A stretch of DNA of 59,412 bases, taken from an uncultured Granulosicoccus sp. (GTDB lineage Bacteria; Pseudomonadota; Gammaproteobacteria; Granulosicoccales; Granulosicoccaceae). The stretch is from contig CANMQI010000030.1 of assembly GCA_947499955.1 (NCBI GenBank), forward strand, positions 1 to 59,412, written 5' to 3'. The translations under genes were made by a program, and so were the position numbers. Position 1 is the stretch's first letter. The number at the start of each line of letters is the position of its first letter. The notes beneath the pieces were generated by a model. That model was given only the letters and a program-made list of their open reading frames with translations, was not told the origin of the DNA and made no database searches. Below are positions 9,129 through 16,804 of the stretch, one piece after another.

Positions 9129-9764
9129 CTACAGGGCCCGGTAATCCCCGGACTTGCCACCACTCTTTTCAAGCAGGCGAATGTCGGTCATGCACATGCC
9201 GCGGTCGACAGCCTTGCACATGTCGTAGATGGTCGCCAGGGCTACCTGCAGGCCGATCAAGGCTTCCATTTCTACCCCGGTCTGAGAACGGGTTTCCGCC
9301 CTGACTTCACAATGTACGGAAGAATCTGCAGCCTCTGTGCGGAAAGCCACATCCACGCGTGTCAGGCCAATCGGGTGGCACAGCGGTACCAGCTCACTAG
9401 TGCGCTTGGCGGCCATGATGCCGGCCACTCTGGCGATCCCCAGCACATCACCTTTCTTGTGGGTGCCGGCGCAGACCATCTCGAAGGTGGCTGGCAACAT
9501 GGAAATTCGGCCTCCGGCGACTGCCGCACGGTGGGTGATCGCCTTGTCGCCGACATCCACCATATGGGCTTCACCGGCCGCATTGAAGTGAGTCAGACCG
9601 TTGCCCATACCGCCTGCGTCGGGGCTGATAGCGCCTTCTGACGGGGTTTGGCCGGCAGCGGCAGATGTGGGTGTCTGCTGATCCGAGGTGGTGCCCGATG
9701 TGGGTGTCTGCTCATCGCCGGGGTTGGATGTGGGTGTCTGCTGATAGTCGTGTGGGTCTGACAT
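9129..9764 (-). CDS. moaC: cyclic pyranopterin monophosphate synthase MoaC
   Basis: Molybdenum cofactor biosynthesis: with MoaA, MoaC turns GTP into cyclic pyranopterin monophosphate. The core starts LTHFNAAGEAHMVDV and contains VPLCHPIGLTRVDV and GVEMEALIGLQVALATIYDMCK, all typical. From this start the protein has 211 residues, about 52 more than usual. The extra N-terminus consists of QQTPTS-type repeats encoded by the dispersed 12-mer. An internal ATG at 9608 would give the normal 159 residues; neither start has a good ribosome binding site, so the extension may not be translated. Divergent from moaDE. Confidence 0.93.
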   Translation of the reverse strand: MSDPHDYQQTPTSNPGDEQTPTSGTTSDQQTPTSAAAGQTPSEGAISPDAGGMGNGLTHFNAAGEAHMVDVGDKAITHRAAVAGGRISMLPATFEMVCAGTHKKGDVLGIARVAGIMAAKRTSELVPLCHPIGLTRVDVAFRTEAADSSVHCEVRAETRSQTGVEMEALIGLQVALATIYDMCKAVDRGMCMTDIRLLEKSGGKSGDYRAL

Positions 9765-9831
9765 GGGGAATCTTGGGGCTCTGATTGAGGTTGGATTGGA
9801 CAGGCAGCTGCCGGATTCATGGGTGTCTGCT
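9668..9831 (-). repeat. four copies of a 12-mer (AGCAGACACCCA)
   Basis: Identical 12-base copies lie at 9668-9679, 9701-9712, 9731-9742 and 9820-9831. The first three are extended by CATC and the fourth by TGAA; both extended forms are exact 16-mers. Three fall in the N-terminal extension of MoaC (giving QTPTS) and one in the moaC-moaD spacer. A fifth copy lies in mutY. Confidence 0.7.
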
Positions 9832-9876
9832 CACGCCTGAGGTATTATTCGAGAGTATCGTCATTCGGACAAGTTC

Positions 9877-10110
9877 ATGGCTATCAAGGTCAGATTTTTT
9901 GCCAGCCTGCGCGAGCAGCAACCCGACGGCCTCAGCCAGATCGAGGCAGAGGGTGTGCTGACCGTTGCGCAGGTCTGGGAACGTGCCACATCAACACCCT
10001 TGATGCCAGAGAATGTGCTGTGCTCGGTAAACCTGGAGCATCGTGAACCTGGCGAACCCGTCTCCGACGGCGATGAAGTTGCCTTCTTCCCACCCGTGAC
10101 GGGCGGCTGA
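9877..10110 (+). CDS. moaD: molybdopterin synthase sulfur carrier subunit MoaD
   Basis: A 77-residue ubiquitin-fold protein ending in VTGG; the terminal Gly-Gly is thiocarboxylated and donates sulphur for the molybdopterin dithiolene. The N-terminus MAIKVRFFASLREQ and the tail GDEVAFFPPVTGG are typical. Its stop overlaps the moaE start by one base (TGATG), so the two subunits are translationally coupled in one operon. Confidence 0.95.
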   Translation: MAIKVRFFASLREQQPDGLSQIEAEGVLTVAQVWERATSTPLMPENVLCSVNLEHREPGEPVSDGDEVAFFPPVTGG

Positions 10111-10544
10111 TGGCCGTTCAACTGCACGACGAGTCCTTTGACCCTGCTCGCCTGTTGGCCGAGTTCGAGACCTCCCTGCCCGTGGGCAGCTTTGGCGCCA
10201 CGGCAAGTTTCGTGGGCACCATGCGCAATCACAACGAAGGGGATTCGGTGACAGCCATGACACTCGAGCACTACCCGGGCATGACGGAAAAGCAGCTGGA
10301 AGAAGTCATCCAGGATGCACGACAGCAATGGAACATCATCGATGCCCTGATCGTACATCGAGTAGGTGACATCCTGCCTGGGCAGCCGATCGTGCTGACA
10401 GCCGTGTGTTCGGCGCATCGGGCGGCAGCCTTCGATGCCTGCCGATTCCTGATGGAGGCCCTGAAGAGCCGGGCGACCTTCTGGAAGAAGGAGACGCTGG
10501 CCAACGGTGAGTCACGCTGGGTGGAAAAGAACACCCCGGGATGA
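10110..10544 (+). CDS. moaE: molybdopterin synthase catalytic subunit MoaE
   Basis: A 144-residue protein with the MoaE signatures GATASFVGTMRNHNEGD and LEHYPGMTEKQLEE, a HRVG motif, and the catalytic lysine region FWKKE near the C-terminus. With MoaD it converts cyclic pyranopterin monophosphate to molybdopterin. moaA, moaB and later cofactor genes are not in this window. Confidence 0.95.
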   Translation: MAVQLHDESFDPARLLAEFETSLPVGSFGATASFVGTMRNHNEGDSVTAMTLEHYPGMTEKQLEEVIQDARQQWNIIDALIVHRVGDILPGQPIVLTAVCSAHRAAAFDACRFLMEALKSRATFWKKETLANGESRWVEKNTPG

Positions 10545-10570
10545 TCTGCACCAGGGCTGGCCATCATTTT

Positions 10571-10730
10571 GTGAAAAACGATGCCAGGGACATGGCTGAC
10601 ACACTGGAGAATCTCGGCGTCAAAATCCGTTGATGTTGGCAGCATTCTGGCCAGGATGGAATCTGCCGGCAATGCCCTGAACCTGTTGATTCTCGACGCG
10701 TGTCGCAACGACCCGATTCCAGGCAATTGA
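10571..10730 (+). pseudogene. remnant of a caspase-fold (peptidase C14-like) gene
   Basis: Two fragments in different frames match two conserved parts of bacterial caspase-domain proteins. Bases 10571-10633 encode VKNDARDMADTLENLGVKIR and a stop, like the NDA.DMA..L..LG segment that follows the first strand. Bases 10634-10730 encode a stretch ending NLLILDACRNDPIPG and a stop, containing the catalytic-Cys motif LDACRNNP. The His-bearing middle and both ends are missing. It is a deleted, frameshifted relic lying between the 3' ends of moaE and the protease gene. The match rests on motif memory. Confidence 0.6.
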
Positions 10731-10757
10731 AGAAACGCCCTTGAAGTACTCCCATAT

Positions 10758-12104
10758 TCAGTTGGGAATGGTGACATAGCTGGTCGCGCGTCCCCGCTGC
10801 ACCAGCAACAACAGCTCATCACCCGCCTTGGCAACAATCCTCTCGATATCCGCCACAGTCCCCACTCCCTGCCGGTTGATTGACAGGATGATATCGCCGG
10901 CCTGCAGACCGACCCGGTCCAGCACACTGTTGGAGCGGACCGATTCGATGACCACATAACGGCGCCCGTTACGCGATTCACGTTCCAGCAAGCGGGCACC
11001 GGAGGCCAGAGGGTTGCTCACCGGCAATTCTTCCACTGTCACCGTCAGCGTCTGCGGCTGCTTGTCGCGCGTGATATCCAGTCGTAGCTGCTCACCCAGT
11101 CTGACCAGGCCGATTCGATTGCGCACCCCGCGCACGTCACGCACAGGCTTGCCGTCGATTGCCGTGATCACATCCCCGGCACGCAGGCCCGACTTCTCTG
11201 CCGGCGAGCCTTCCTGCACACGACCGATAACCACGCCGAAGCGTGAGTCCACACCAAAGGCCTCGGCCAGTTCGGGAGTCAGGGGTTGTGCGGCAATACC
11301 CAGCGCACCCCGACGCACCTCACCAAACTCGAACAGCTGCTCGGCAATGTCGGACGCCATATTGGCGGGTATGGCAAAACCGATACCGACATTGCCGCCA
11401 CTGGGCCCGACGATGGCAGTATTGATGCCGATGAGTTCGCCGCGCAGATTCACCAGGGCGCCACCGCTGTTGCCAGGGTTGATGGAAGCATCCGTCTGGA
11501 TGAAATCCTCGAAGCTCTCGATGCCCAGGCCACTGCGTCCCAACGCACTGACAATACCGGAGGTGACTGTCTGCCCAAGACCAAACGGATTACCGATGGC
11601 GACACTGAAGTCCCCGACACGCAGCTCGGAGGAATCGGCCCACTCCAGCTGTGTCAGCCCCGTTGCCTCGATACGAACCAGCGCGACATCGGCTTCGGGG
11701 TCGGTACCCACCAGCGTGGCATCCACATCTCGACCATCGCTGAGCGTCACCAGTATCTGCACGGCATTGTCGATGACGTGATTGTTGGTGATGACCAATC
11801 CTTCGGCAGCATCGATGATCACACCCGAACCCAGACTCTGTGACGGTGCCTCCTCGGGGGCAATACCGAAATAGCGCTGAAAGAAGGGATCATCCATGAG
11901 TGGATTGCGCCGCGGCATCGGACCGCGAGTGGAGATGTTCACCACGGCAGGCATGACGCGTTCGAGCATCGGGGCCAGGCTGGGCAAGGGTTGACCGTCC
12001 ACGGCATCGGGGAAGGCTGCATGGGCCGAGCCGACAAGGCCTGACATCATCAGGCACAGCAACAACAGACACTGCGCAGGCCGGCGGAGAATCATTGCAC
12101 ACAT
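10758..12104 (-). CDS. degQ: Do-like periplasmic serine endoprotease (DegQ/MucD type)
   Basis: A 448-residue trypsin-fold protease with a signal peptide (about 1-29, ending AHA). The catalytic triad is His109 (TNNHVID), Asp139 (EADVALV) and Ser213 (NPGNSGGALVN). Two PDZ domains follow (about 260-345 and 360-445). Such proteases degrade or refold damaged periplasmic proteins and may trigger envelope-stress signalling; length and architecture fit DegQ/MucD rather than longer DegP. No regulator lies beside it, so the sub-type is uncertain. Confidence 0.9.
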   Translation of the reverse strand: MCAMILRRPAQCLLLLCLMMSGLVGSAHAAFPDAVDGQPLPSLAPMLERVMPAVVNISTRGPMPRRNPLMDDPFFQRYFGIAPEEAPSQSLGSGVIIDAAEGLVITNNHVIDNAVQILVTLSDGRDVDATLVGTDPEADVALVRIEATGLTQLEWADSSELRVGDFSVAIGNPFGLGQTVTSGIVSALGRSGLGIESFEDFIQTDASINPGNSGGALVNLRGELIGINTAIVGPSGGNVGIGFAIPANMASDIAEQLFEFGEVRRGALGIAAQPLTPELAEAFGVDSRFGVVIGRVQEGSPAEKSGLRAGDVITAIDGKPVRDVRGVRNRIGLVRLGEQLRLDITRDKQPQTLTVTVEELPVSNPLASGARLLERESRNGRRYVVIESVRSNSVLDRVGLQAGDIILSINRQGVGTVADIERIVAKAGDELLLLVQRGRATSYVTIPN

Positions 12105-12166
12105 GATGGTCGGGTATTCGTCAGATTGAGTCAGGACCTTAGTCTACAAAAGAGGCCCTTGAGTTC

Positions 12167-12652
12167 TCAAGCTTTCATGGGATGAGGCAGGTAACCGACG
12201 AAACTGCTGATTTTCCAGTGCGCATCCTGCTTCGTGCAGAAGTACAGCGTCTGCCACTGCAAATGCTCGAGCTCGCCATTGCGCTTGCGGATGCGACCAT
12301 CGAACTTCTTGTGAACCACGGCCCGCGTCCCGTCGATCTCGATGTCGCGCATATGCGTGATACGGAACAGGGCATCCCCCAGTGGTTCATCGTATTCGGT
12401 TGCGGCGCTGGTAGCGGCCTGGCGCAGCCATTCATCCCGATACACATCCAGCGTTGGAAACGCCAGACGCCAACCGTCGGGATTCCCCAGATTATGTGCA
12501 TGCAGACCGAAGAAGCCTTCGGCCACGAAATCGTCCTCTACCAGCGACCAGTCCTGTGTGACGAATGCCTGGATATCCCGCCTGACGAGCATCTCCCAGA
12601 TTTCATGTCGATCCTGATCAGCCACCGGAAAGGGGTTGTTGTCATAACTCAT
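12167..12652 (-). CDS. NTF2/SnoaL-like domain protein, function unknown
   Basis: A 161-residue soluble protein. The pattern of an N-terminal helix pair (RHEIWEMLVRRDIQAFVTQDW), a segment around FVAEGFFGLHAH and a C-terminal sheet (RAVVHKKFDG, LQWQTLYFCTKQDAHWKISSF) fits the cone-shaped NTF2/SnoaL fold. I see no residues that identify a reaction. It precedes the D-amino-acid lyase-like gene on the same strand, separated from it by about 120 bases, so shared expression is possible but not shown. Confidence 0.6.
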   Translation of the reverse strand: MSYDNNPFPVADQDRHEIWEMLVRRDIQAFVTQDWSLVEDDFVAEGFFGLHAHNLGNPDGWRLAFPTLDVYRDEWLRQAATSAATEYDEPLGDALFRITHMRDIEIDGTRAVVHKKFDGRIRKRNGELEHLQWQTLYFCTKQDAHWKISSFVGYLPHPMKA

Positions 12653-12772
12653 GCAAGACTCCTGCTGTGTTCGGGATTGCTCAACGAACAGCGGCGCTAG
12701 TGGGTCGCCTTGTCGGACGGGCGCACGCAGACTTTGAGTAGTACCTTATTTTATCGATCGACCCACCAGGGT

Positions 12773-13831
12773 TCAGCTGACTCGCCCACGCGCAGCCACC
12801 TCAACGGTCTCTTCGACAATGCCATTGCGCATCAGGTGCACGCTGTCGAACAGATTGCTCACCACGCAGACATGATTGGGAATGATACGAATCTTGTCGC
12901 CCACTTCCGGGCTGGTTTCACTGTGGGAGAAATCAAGCACACCATGCTCTTCATACAGTGCCTGGACTACCGCATCAGGGTATTCGAGCACATGCCCATA
13001 ACCCGGTGAGGCAGATGTGTCGGCGGCCAGCGCCTTGGACCCGGCATCAATGACCACACGCCCTTCAGTTGGACAGCTGATGACAGTTGCCAGGACGGTC
13101 AGAGCACAGTCACTCAGTTCGCAATGCCCGAACGAGACCTGCATCAGATCGTTGTAGATATAGGTACCCGGGCGATGTTCGGTGGCGAGCGTGACTTCCC
13201 CGGCAGATCTGAGATCCGGAGTGCCGCCATTGGATACGCGCTTGACCTTCAGGCCTTCGTTGAGCAAGGCCTCCTTTACACGTGACAGGCTTGCATTGAC
13301 TTCACTCATGACGCCTCTTGGCGGATAGGTCATGATACCGGCGAAGGCCAGCCCCTTGAATGCCTTGATGCGTTTGGCCAGTGCGACTGCCTTCTTGGCG
13401 CTCTGCACGCCGCAACGGCCGCCGCCGGTGTCGACCTCGATGACCACCGGAAGCTTGTGCTTGCCGTCGTTGAATGTGGCGCCATAACCATCGACCACGA
13501 AGGTATTGTCAGCCGTCACCGAGATCGTGATGGATTCGTGCAGCGCCTTGAGCCGCTTGAGCTTGCTGGCACCGATGAGGTTGTAGGAAATGAAGATGTC
13601 ATCGATACCAGCCTCTGCCATCACTTCGGCTTCACCCAGCTTCTGACAGGTAATGCCGCGAGCACCCAGCTCTATCTGACGTTTGGCGAAGCGCGGCAGC
13701 TTGTGTGTCTTGATATGCGGCCGCAACGGCAGGCTCATGGACTCGGAAAGCTGCTGCGCGGCCTGCAGGTTGCGCTCGACAATGTCCAGATCGACGAGAA
13801 CGCAGGGTGTATCTGCTTTGCTGGCTTTCAT
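12773..13831 (-). CDS. D-serine dehydratase/D-threonine aldolase-fold PLP enzyme
   Basis: A 352-residue protein of the alanine-racemase-like fold III family (DSD1/D-threonine aldolase). The PLP lysine is Lys41 in RPHIKTHK; EVDTGGGRCG and a C-terminal metal-binding domain follow. The metal site reads His320-x-Cys322 (PNHVC). In described members His-x-Cys is found in D-serine dehydratase and D-threo-3-hydroxyaspartate dehydratase, while D-threonine aldolases use His-x-Asp; this favours a metal-dependent dehydratase on a D-3-hydroxyamino acid. It starts 8 bases after the RpiR regulator gene and forms the end of the SDR-ABC-RpiR operon. Confidence 0.82.
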   Translation of the reverse strand: MKASKADTPCVLVDLDIVERNLQAAQQLSESMSLPLRPHIKTHKLPRFAKRQIELGARGITCQKLGEAEVMAEAGIDDIFISYNLIGASKLKRLKALHESITISVTADNTFVVDGYGATFNDGKHKLPVVIEVDTGGGRCGVQSAKKAVALAKRIKAFKGLAFAGIMTYPPRGVMSEVNASLSRVKEALLNEGLKVKRVSNGGTPDLRSAGEVTLATEHRPGTYIYNDLMQVSFGHCELSDCALTVLATVISCPTEGRVVIDAGSKALAADTSASPGYGHVLEYPDAVVQALYEEHGVLDFSHSETSPEVGDKIRIIPNHVCVVSNLFDSVHLMRNGIVEETVEVAARGRVS

Positions 13832-13839
13832 GTTCAGTT

Positions 13840-14775
13840 TCAGTCTCCTAATGGCAGATTGGGGTCGAGAATATCCCGACTTGCCAGACTCTGGCGAACT
13901 CGCCGTAGTGATTCGATAGCGCTGGAGCCAATGATATGGGCAGTCGCCATGGCTATGATATCCACAGCCACCAGAAGAGTATAACGGGCCGACGACGGCT
14001 TGAAGATATTGCCGTCCTCTTCGAAATGCAGGGGCAGCAGGGCATCGGCATTGCCGGCCAGCAAGGACTCCGGACCGGTCACCGCCAGCGAGTAGGCGCC
14101 GTATTGACCAGCAATGTTCAGCGCATCGACAACCGACTGCGCCTTGCCCGACAGGGAAAATCCGATAACCACATCCCCCTCGCCCAGTACCGAGGCATTC
14201 ATGCGCTGCAGCTGTGGATCGGTTTGCGAGACCACCTTGAGCCCGAGCCTGAACAGACGGTTCTGCAATTCCACCGCAGCCATCGACGAACCACCACCGG
14301 TACCGCAGACCAGAATCTGTCCGGCACCGGCAATTCTTTCAGCCATGGCATCGATATCGGTGTCGACCAGCCCGACCGTCATCAGTTCCAGCGCCGCGTG
14401 CGCCCCCTTGGCCACGGCGGCCACCGAATTGGCCGATGATGAACCGTCATCGGTTGCCGGGCTCGATTTACGCAAGTAAGCACCACCAATGGCCAGCGCC
14501 TGTGCCAGATGGATGCGCATGTCACGGGTGCCGGCAAAGCCCAACGCTCGTGCCAGTCGTGTGATGGTCGGTTCACTGACACCCGCACGCACGGCAATAT
14601 CGGCGATGGAGGCGTGCGCTGCAAACTGCAGGTCGGCCAGAATCGTCTCTACCAGGCGCTTTTCAGCCTCTTTCCCCAGCGTCAACCGAGTGCGCAATCT
14701 ACCGACAATATCGATGGTTCCCGGCGACTTGGCAGACAGGGACGCATCACTTTTCTCAGGCAAGGTTGGACTCAA
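13840..14775 (-). CDS. RpiR family transcriptional regulator
   Basis: A 311-residue regulator. The N-terminal helix-turn-helix (about 45-100, including ASIADIAVRAGVSEPTITRLARALGF) is the RpiR type, and a C-terminal SIS sugar/phosphosugar-binding domain (about 135-270, with VCGTGGGSSMA and GFSLSGKAQSVVDA) would bind the effector. The start is TTG, overlapping the stop of the ABC ATPase gene (TTGA). It probably controls this locus through the palindrome at 16709-16733. Confidence 0.9.
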   Translation of the reverse strand: MSPTLPEKSDASLSAKSPGTIDIVGRLRTRLTLGKEAEKRLVETILADLQFAAHASIADIAVRAGVSEPTITRLARALGFAGTRDMRIHLAQALAIGGAYLRKSSPATDDGSSSANSVAAVAKGAHAALELMTVGLVDTDIDAMAERIAGAGQILVCGTGGGSSMAAVELQNRLFRLGLKVVSQTDPQLQRMNASVLGEGDVVIGFSLSGKAQSVVDALNIAGQYGAYSLAVTGPESLLAGNADALLPLHFEEDGNIFKPSSARYTLLVAVDIIAMATAHIIGSSAIESLRRVRQSLASRDILDPNLPLGD

Positions 14776-15842
14776 GAGGCCAGCCGCCTACCCGATTCAT
14801 ACTCGAAGACATGGACATCCTGTGCATCTGCCGACAGGGTCAGGCGCGAACCGGCAGCCGGCAGGTCGCGATCCCGAAAAACCGTGCGGATCTCGTTTTT
14901 CCCTACATGGCCAAACACATGAATCTCCGGTCCGGTTGGCTCGACAACTTCCACATCGAATGCCAGTGGCCCTTGTGCATCACGACGAAAGCACTCGGGA
15001 CGAATGCCTATGGTAACTGCTGCACCACACTCAAGTCTGCATGCATTGACCGGCACACAGACACCATCGGCCAGCCTGACCTGAGCACGCCCCTCGGTCT
15101 GCTCATACCTGCCATTCAGAAAGCCCATGGAGGGTGATCCGATAAAGCCTGCCACGAAGCGACTGGCCGGCTTGTCGTAGAGTTCCAGCGGCGTTCCGGC
15201 TTGCTCGATGAGCCCGCCATTCATGACAACGATGCGATCCGCCATGGTCATGGCCTCGATCTGGTCATGTGTGACATAGACGATCGTCGTGCCCAGTTTC
15301 TGATGCAGTGACTTGATCTCCGTGCGCATCTGGACTCGCAGTTTTGCATCCAGGTTCGACAGGGGTTCATCGAACAGGAACACCTTGGGATCACGCACAA
15401 TGGCGCGCCCCATGGCCACACGCTGACGCTGGCCACCGGAGAGCTGCCCGGGCTTGCGATCCAGATAATCAGCCAGGTTCAGCACCTGACTGGCCTTCTC
15501 GATGCGTCGTGCCGTCTCGGCGGCATCCTCACCGCGCACCTCGGGACCAAAGGCGATATTGTCACGCACGCTCATGTGCGGAAACAGTGCGTAGGACTGG
15601 AACACCATGGAGATGTCGCGTCGCTGCGGCGGTGTCCGGTTGGAGACTTGCCCGTCGATCAGCAGGTCTCCGGCGGAGATGTCCTCCAGGCCTGCAATCA
15701 TGCGAAGCAGTGTCGATTTACCGCAGCCGGACGGGCCCACCAGCACGACGAACTCACCGTCGTTGATCGACAGGGACAGCTTGTCGATGACCGTCTGGCT
15801 GCCGAATCGCTTGCCGATATTCCTCAGTTCGAGTGTTGCCAT
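14772..15842 (-). CDS. ABC transporter ATP-binding protein (MalK/UgpC type)
   Basis: A 356-residue importer ATPase. Walker A GPSGCGKST is near residue 36, the signature LSGGQRQR near 134, Walker B VFLFDEPLSNLD near 155, and the switch histidine in VTHDQIEA. A C-terminal TOBE/OB regulatory domain (about 235-350) is typical of carbohydrate-uptake (CUT1) transporters. It should energise the two permeases at 18079-19775, encoded on the divergent arm with the binding protein. The same operon holds an SDR upstream and the regulator downstream. Confidence 0.93.
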   Translation of the reverse strand: MATLELRNIGKRFGSQTVIDKLSLSINDGEFVVLVGPSGCGKSTLLRMIAGLEDISAGDLLIDGQVSNRTPPQRRDISMVFQSYALFPHMSVRDNIAFGPEVRGEDAAETARRIEKASQVLNLADYLDRKPGQLSGGQRQRVAMGRAIVRDPKVFLFDEPLSNLDAKLRVQMRTEIKSLHQKLGTTIVYVTHDQIEAMTMADRIVVMNGGLIEQAGTPLELYDKPASRFVAGFIGSPSMGFLNGRYEQTEGRAQVRLADGVCVPVNACRLECGAAVTIGIRPECFRRDAQGPLAFDVEVVEPTGPEIHVFGHVGKNEIRTVFRDRDLPAAGSRLTLSADAQDVHVFEYESGRRLAS

Positions 15843-15862
15843 GAATCTGTTCCGCTGCTCTG

Positions 15863-16621
15863 TCAGGCCTTGATTGCTTCAATGAATGGCAGGCTCCCGG
15901 CACCGAGCCCGGCATCCACCGGCAGGACAGTGCCCGTGATGCCGCTGGCCAGTGGCGAGGCCAGAAAGGCTGCGGCATGAGCAACCTCTTCAGTCTCGAC
16001 CATTCGCCCCAGTGGATAGAGCCGAGACACTCGCTCCAGTACGGTGGGATCACTGGCAATGCGATGGTCCCAGGCCGGTGTACGGATGGAGCCCGGAGCA
16101 ATCACATTGGCTCGCAGGCCATGCCGTCCTTCTTCGGTGGCGATGGCTCGTGACCAGGCGACCAGCGCAGCCTTGGCCGCGGCATACGCCGGGTTACCAT
16201 AATGCATCAGCGCGTTGACTGAGGCGATGAACACGAAATTGCCGCCACCGTCACGGCCTCGCATGGCCGGTAGCAGACTGGCCGTGAATTCGGCGGCACC
16301 GCGAAAATTCAGATCCAGTTCGCGCGACAGCGCGGCAACAGTCAGATCTTCCAGTGTCTCCGCACGCGTCCAGCCAGCATTGGAGATGACGCAATAGGGA
16401 CTACCGGCGGCAGCAATTTCCCTTGCTGCCGCTTCCACCGCCGTGCTATCGCTCAGGTCGAAACAGTACTGCTCCAGCGAGGCATCCAGATTCCCTGACG
16501 CCTCGGGTAGATCACAGGCCACCACTTCAGCGCCAAGCGCGGCGAACCTGTTCACCAGTGCTTGGCCCACGCCACCGCCTGCACCGGTAATGACCACTCT
16601 TCGACCTGCTAACGCGAACAT
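15863..16621 (-). CDS. SDR family oxidoreductase of the RpiR-linked uptake locus
   Basis: A 252-residue classical short-chain dehydrogenase. The nucleotide-binding TGAGGGVG is near 12-19, an Asp at the end of strand 2 (ACDLPEA) favours NAD(H), NAG is at about 80, and the active-site Tyr-x3-Lys is YAAAK with Ser in FIASVNA. It is the first gene of the minus-strand arm, directly behind the divergent promoter, so it probably oxidises the imported compound or an intermediate. It resembles sugar or polyol dehydrogenases, but the substrate is unknown. Confidence 0.88.
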   Translation of the reverse strand: MFALAGRRVVITGAGGGVGQALVNRFAALGAEVVACDLPEASGNLDASLEQYCFDLSDSTAVEAAAREIAAAGSPYCVISNAGWTRAETLEDLTVAALSRELDLNFRGAAEFTASLLPAMRGRDGGGNFVFIASVNALMHYGNPAYAAAKAALVAWSRAIATEEGRHGLRANVIAPGSIRTPAWDHRIASDPTVLERVSRLYPLGRMVETEEVAHAAAFLASPLASGITGTVLPVDAGLGAGSLPFIEAIKA

Positions 16622-16708
16622 GATGCTTGTCGGGACTCCGTGATTGTCGTGATGATGACTTGCAAGTAACTTTACAACACAACTAACATCAAGTCCGGTA
16701 GGATTTCG

Positions 16709-16733
16709 ATAACGTGAAATTAAATTACGTTAT
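16709..16733. promoter_or_regulatory. 25-bp palindrome in the divergent promoter
   Basis: ATAACGT and ACGTTAT are perfect inverted arms around an AT-rich centre that itself contains GAAATT/AAATT. It sits in the 183-base spacer between the SDR and the binding-protein gene, 71 bases before the latter's ATG. AT-rich palindromes of this kind are typical RpiR operators, and an RpiR gene lies in the locus; binding is inferred. Confidence 0.6.
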
Positions 16734-16804
16734 AAAACTCGACATCGGCCTGGACTTGTTGCGACTGCACGTCTGGGCATCGTTTAAAGGATTGGGAGAA
16801 TTCA

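Noticed and set aside
9593..9820. Alternative frame with repeated SRHPH residues over the moaC start
   Set aside because: It is a shadow of the 12-mer repeats in another frame and does not match any protein I know.
10545..10757. Intact small gene between moaE and degQ
   Set aside because: The two caspase-like fragments are in different frames with stops, so only a relic is supported.
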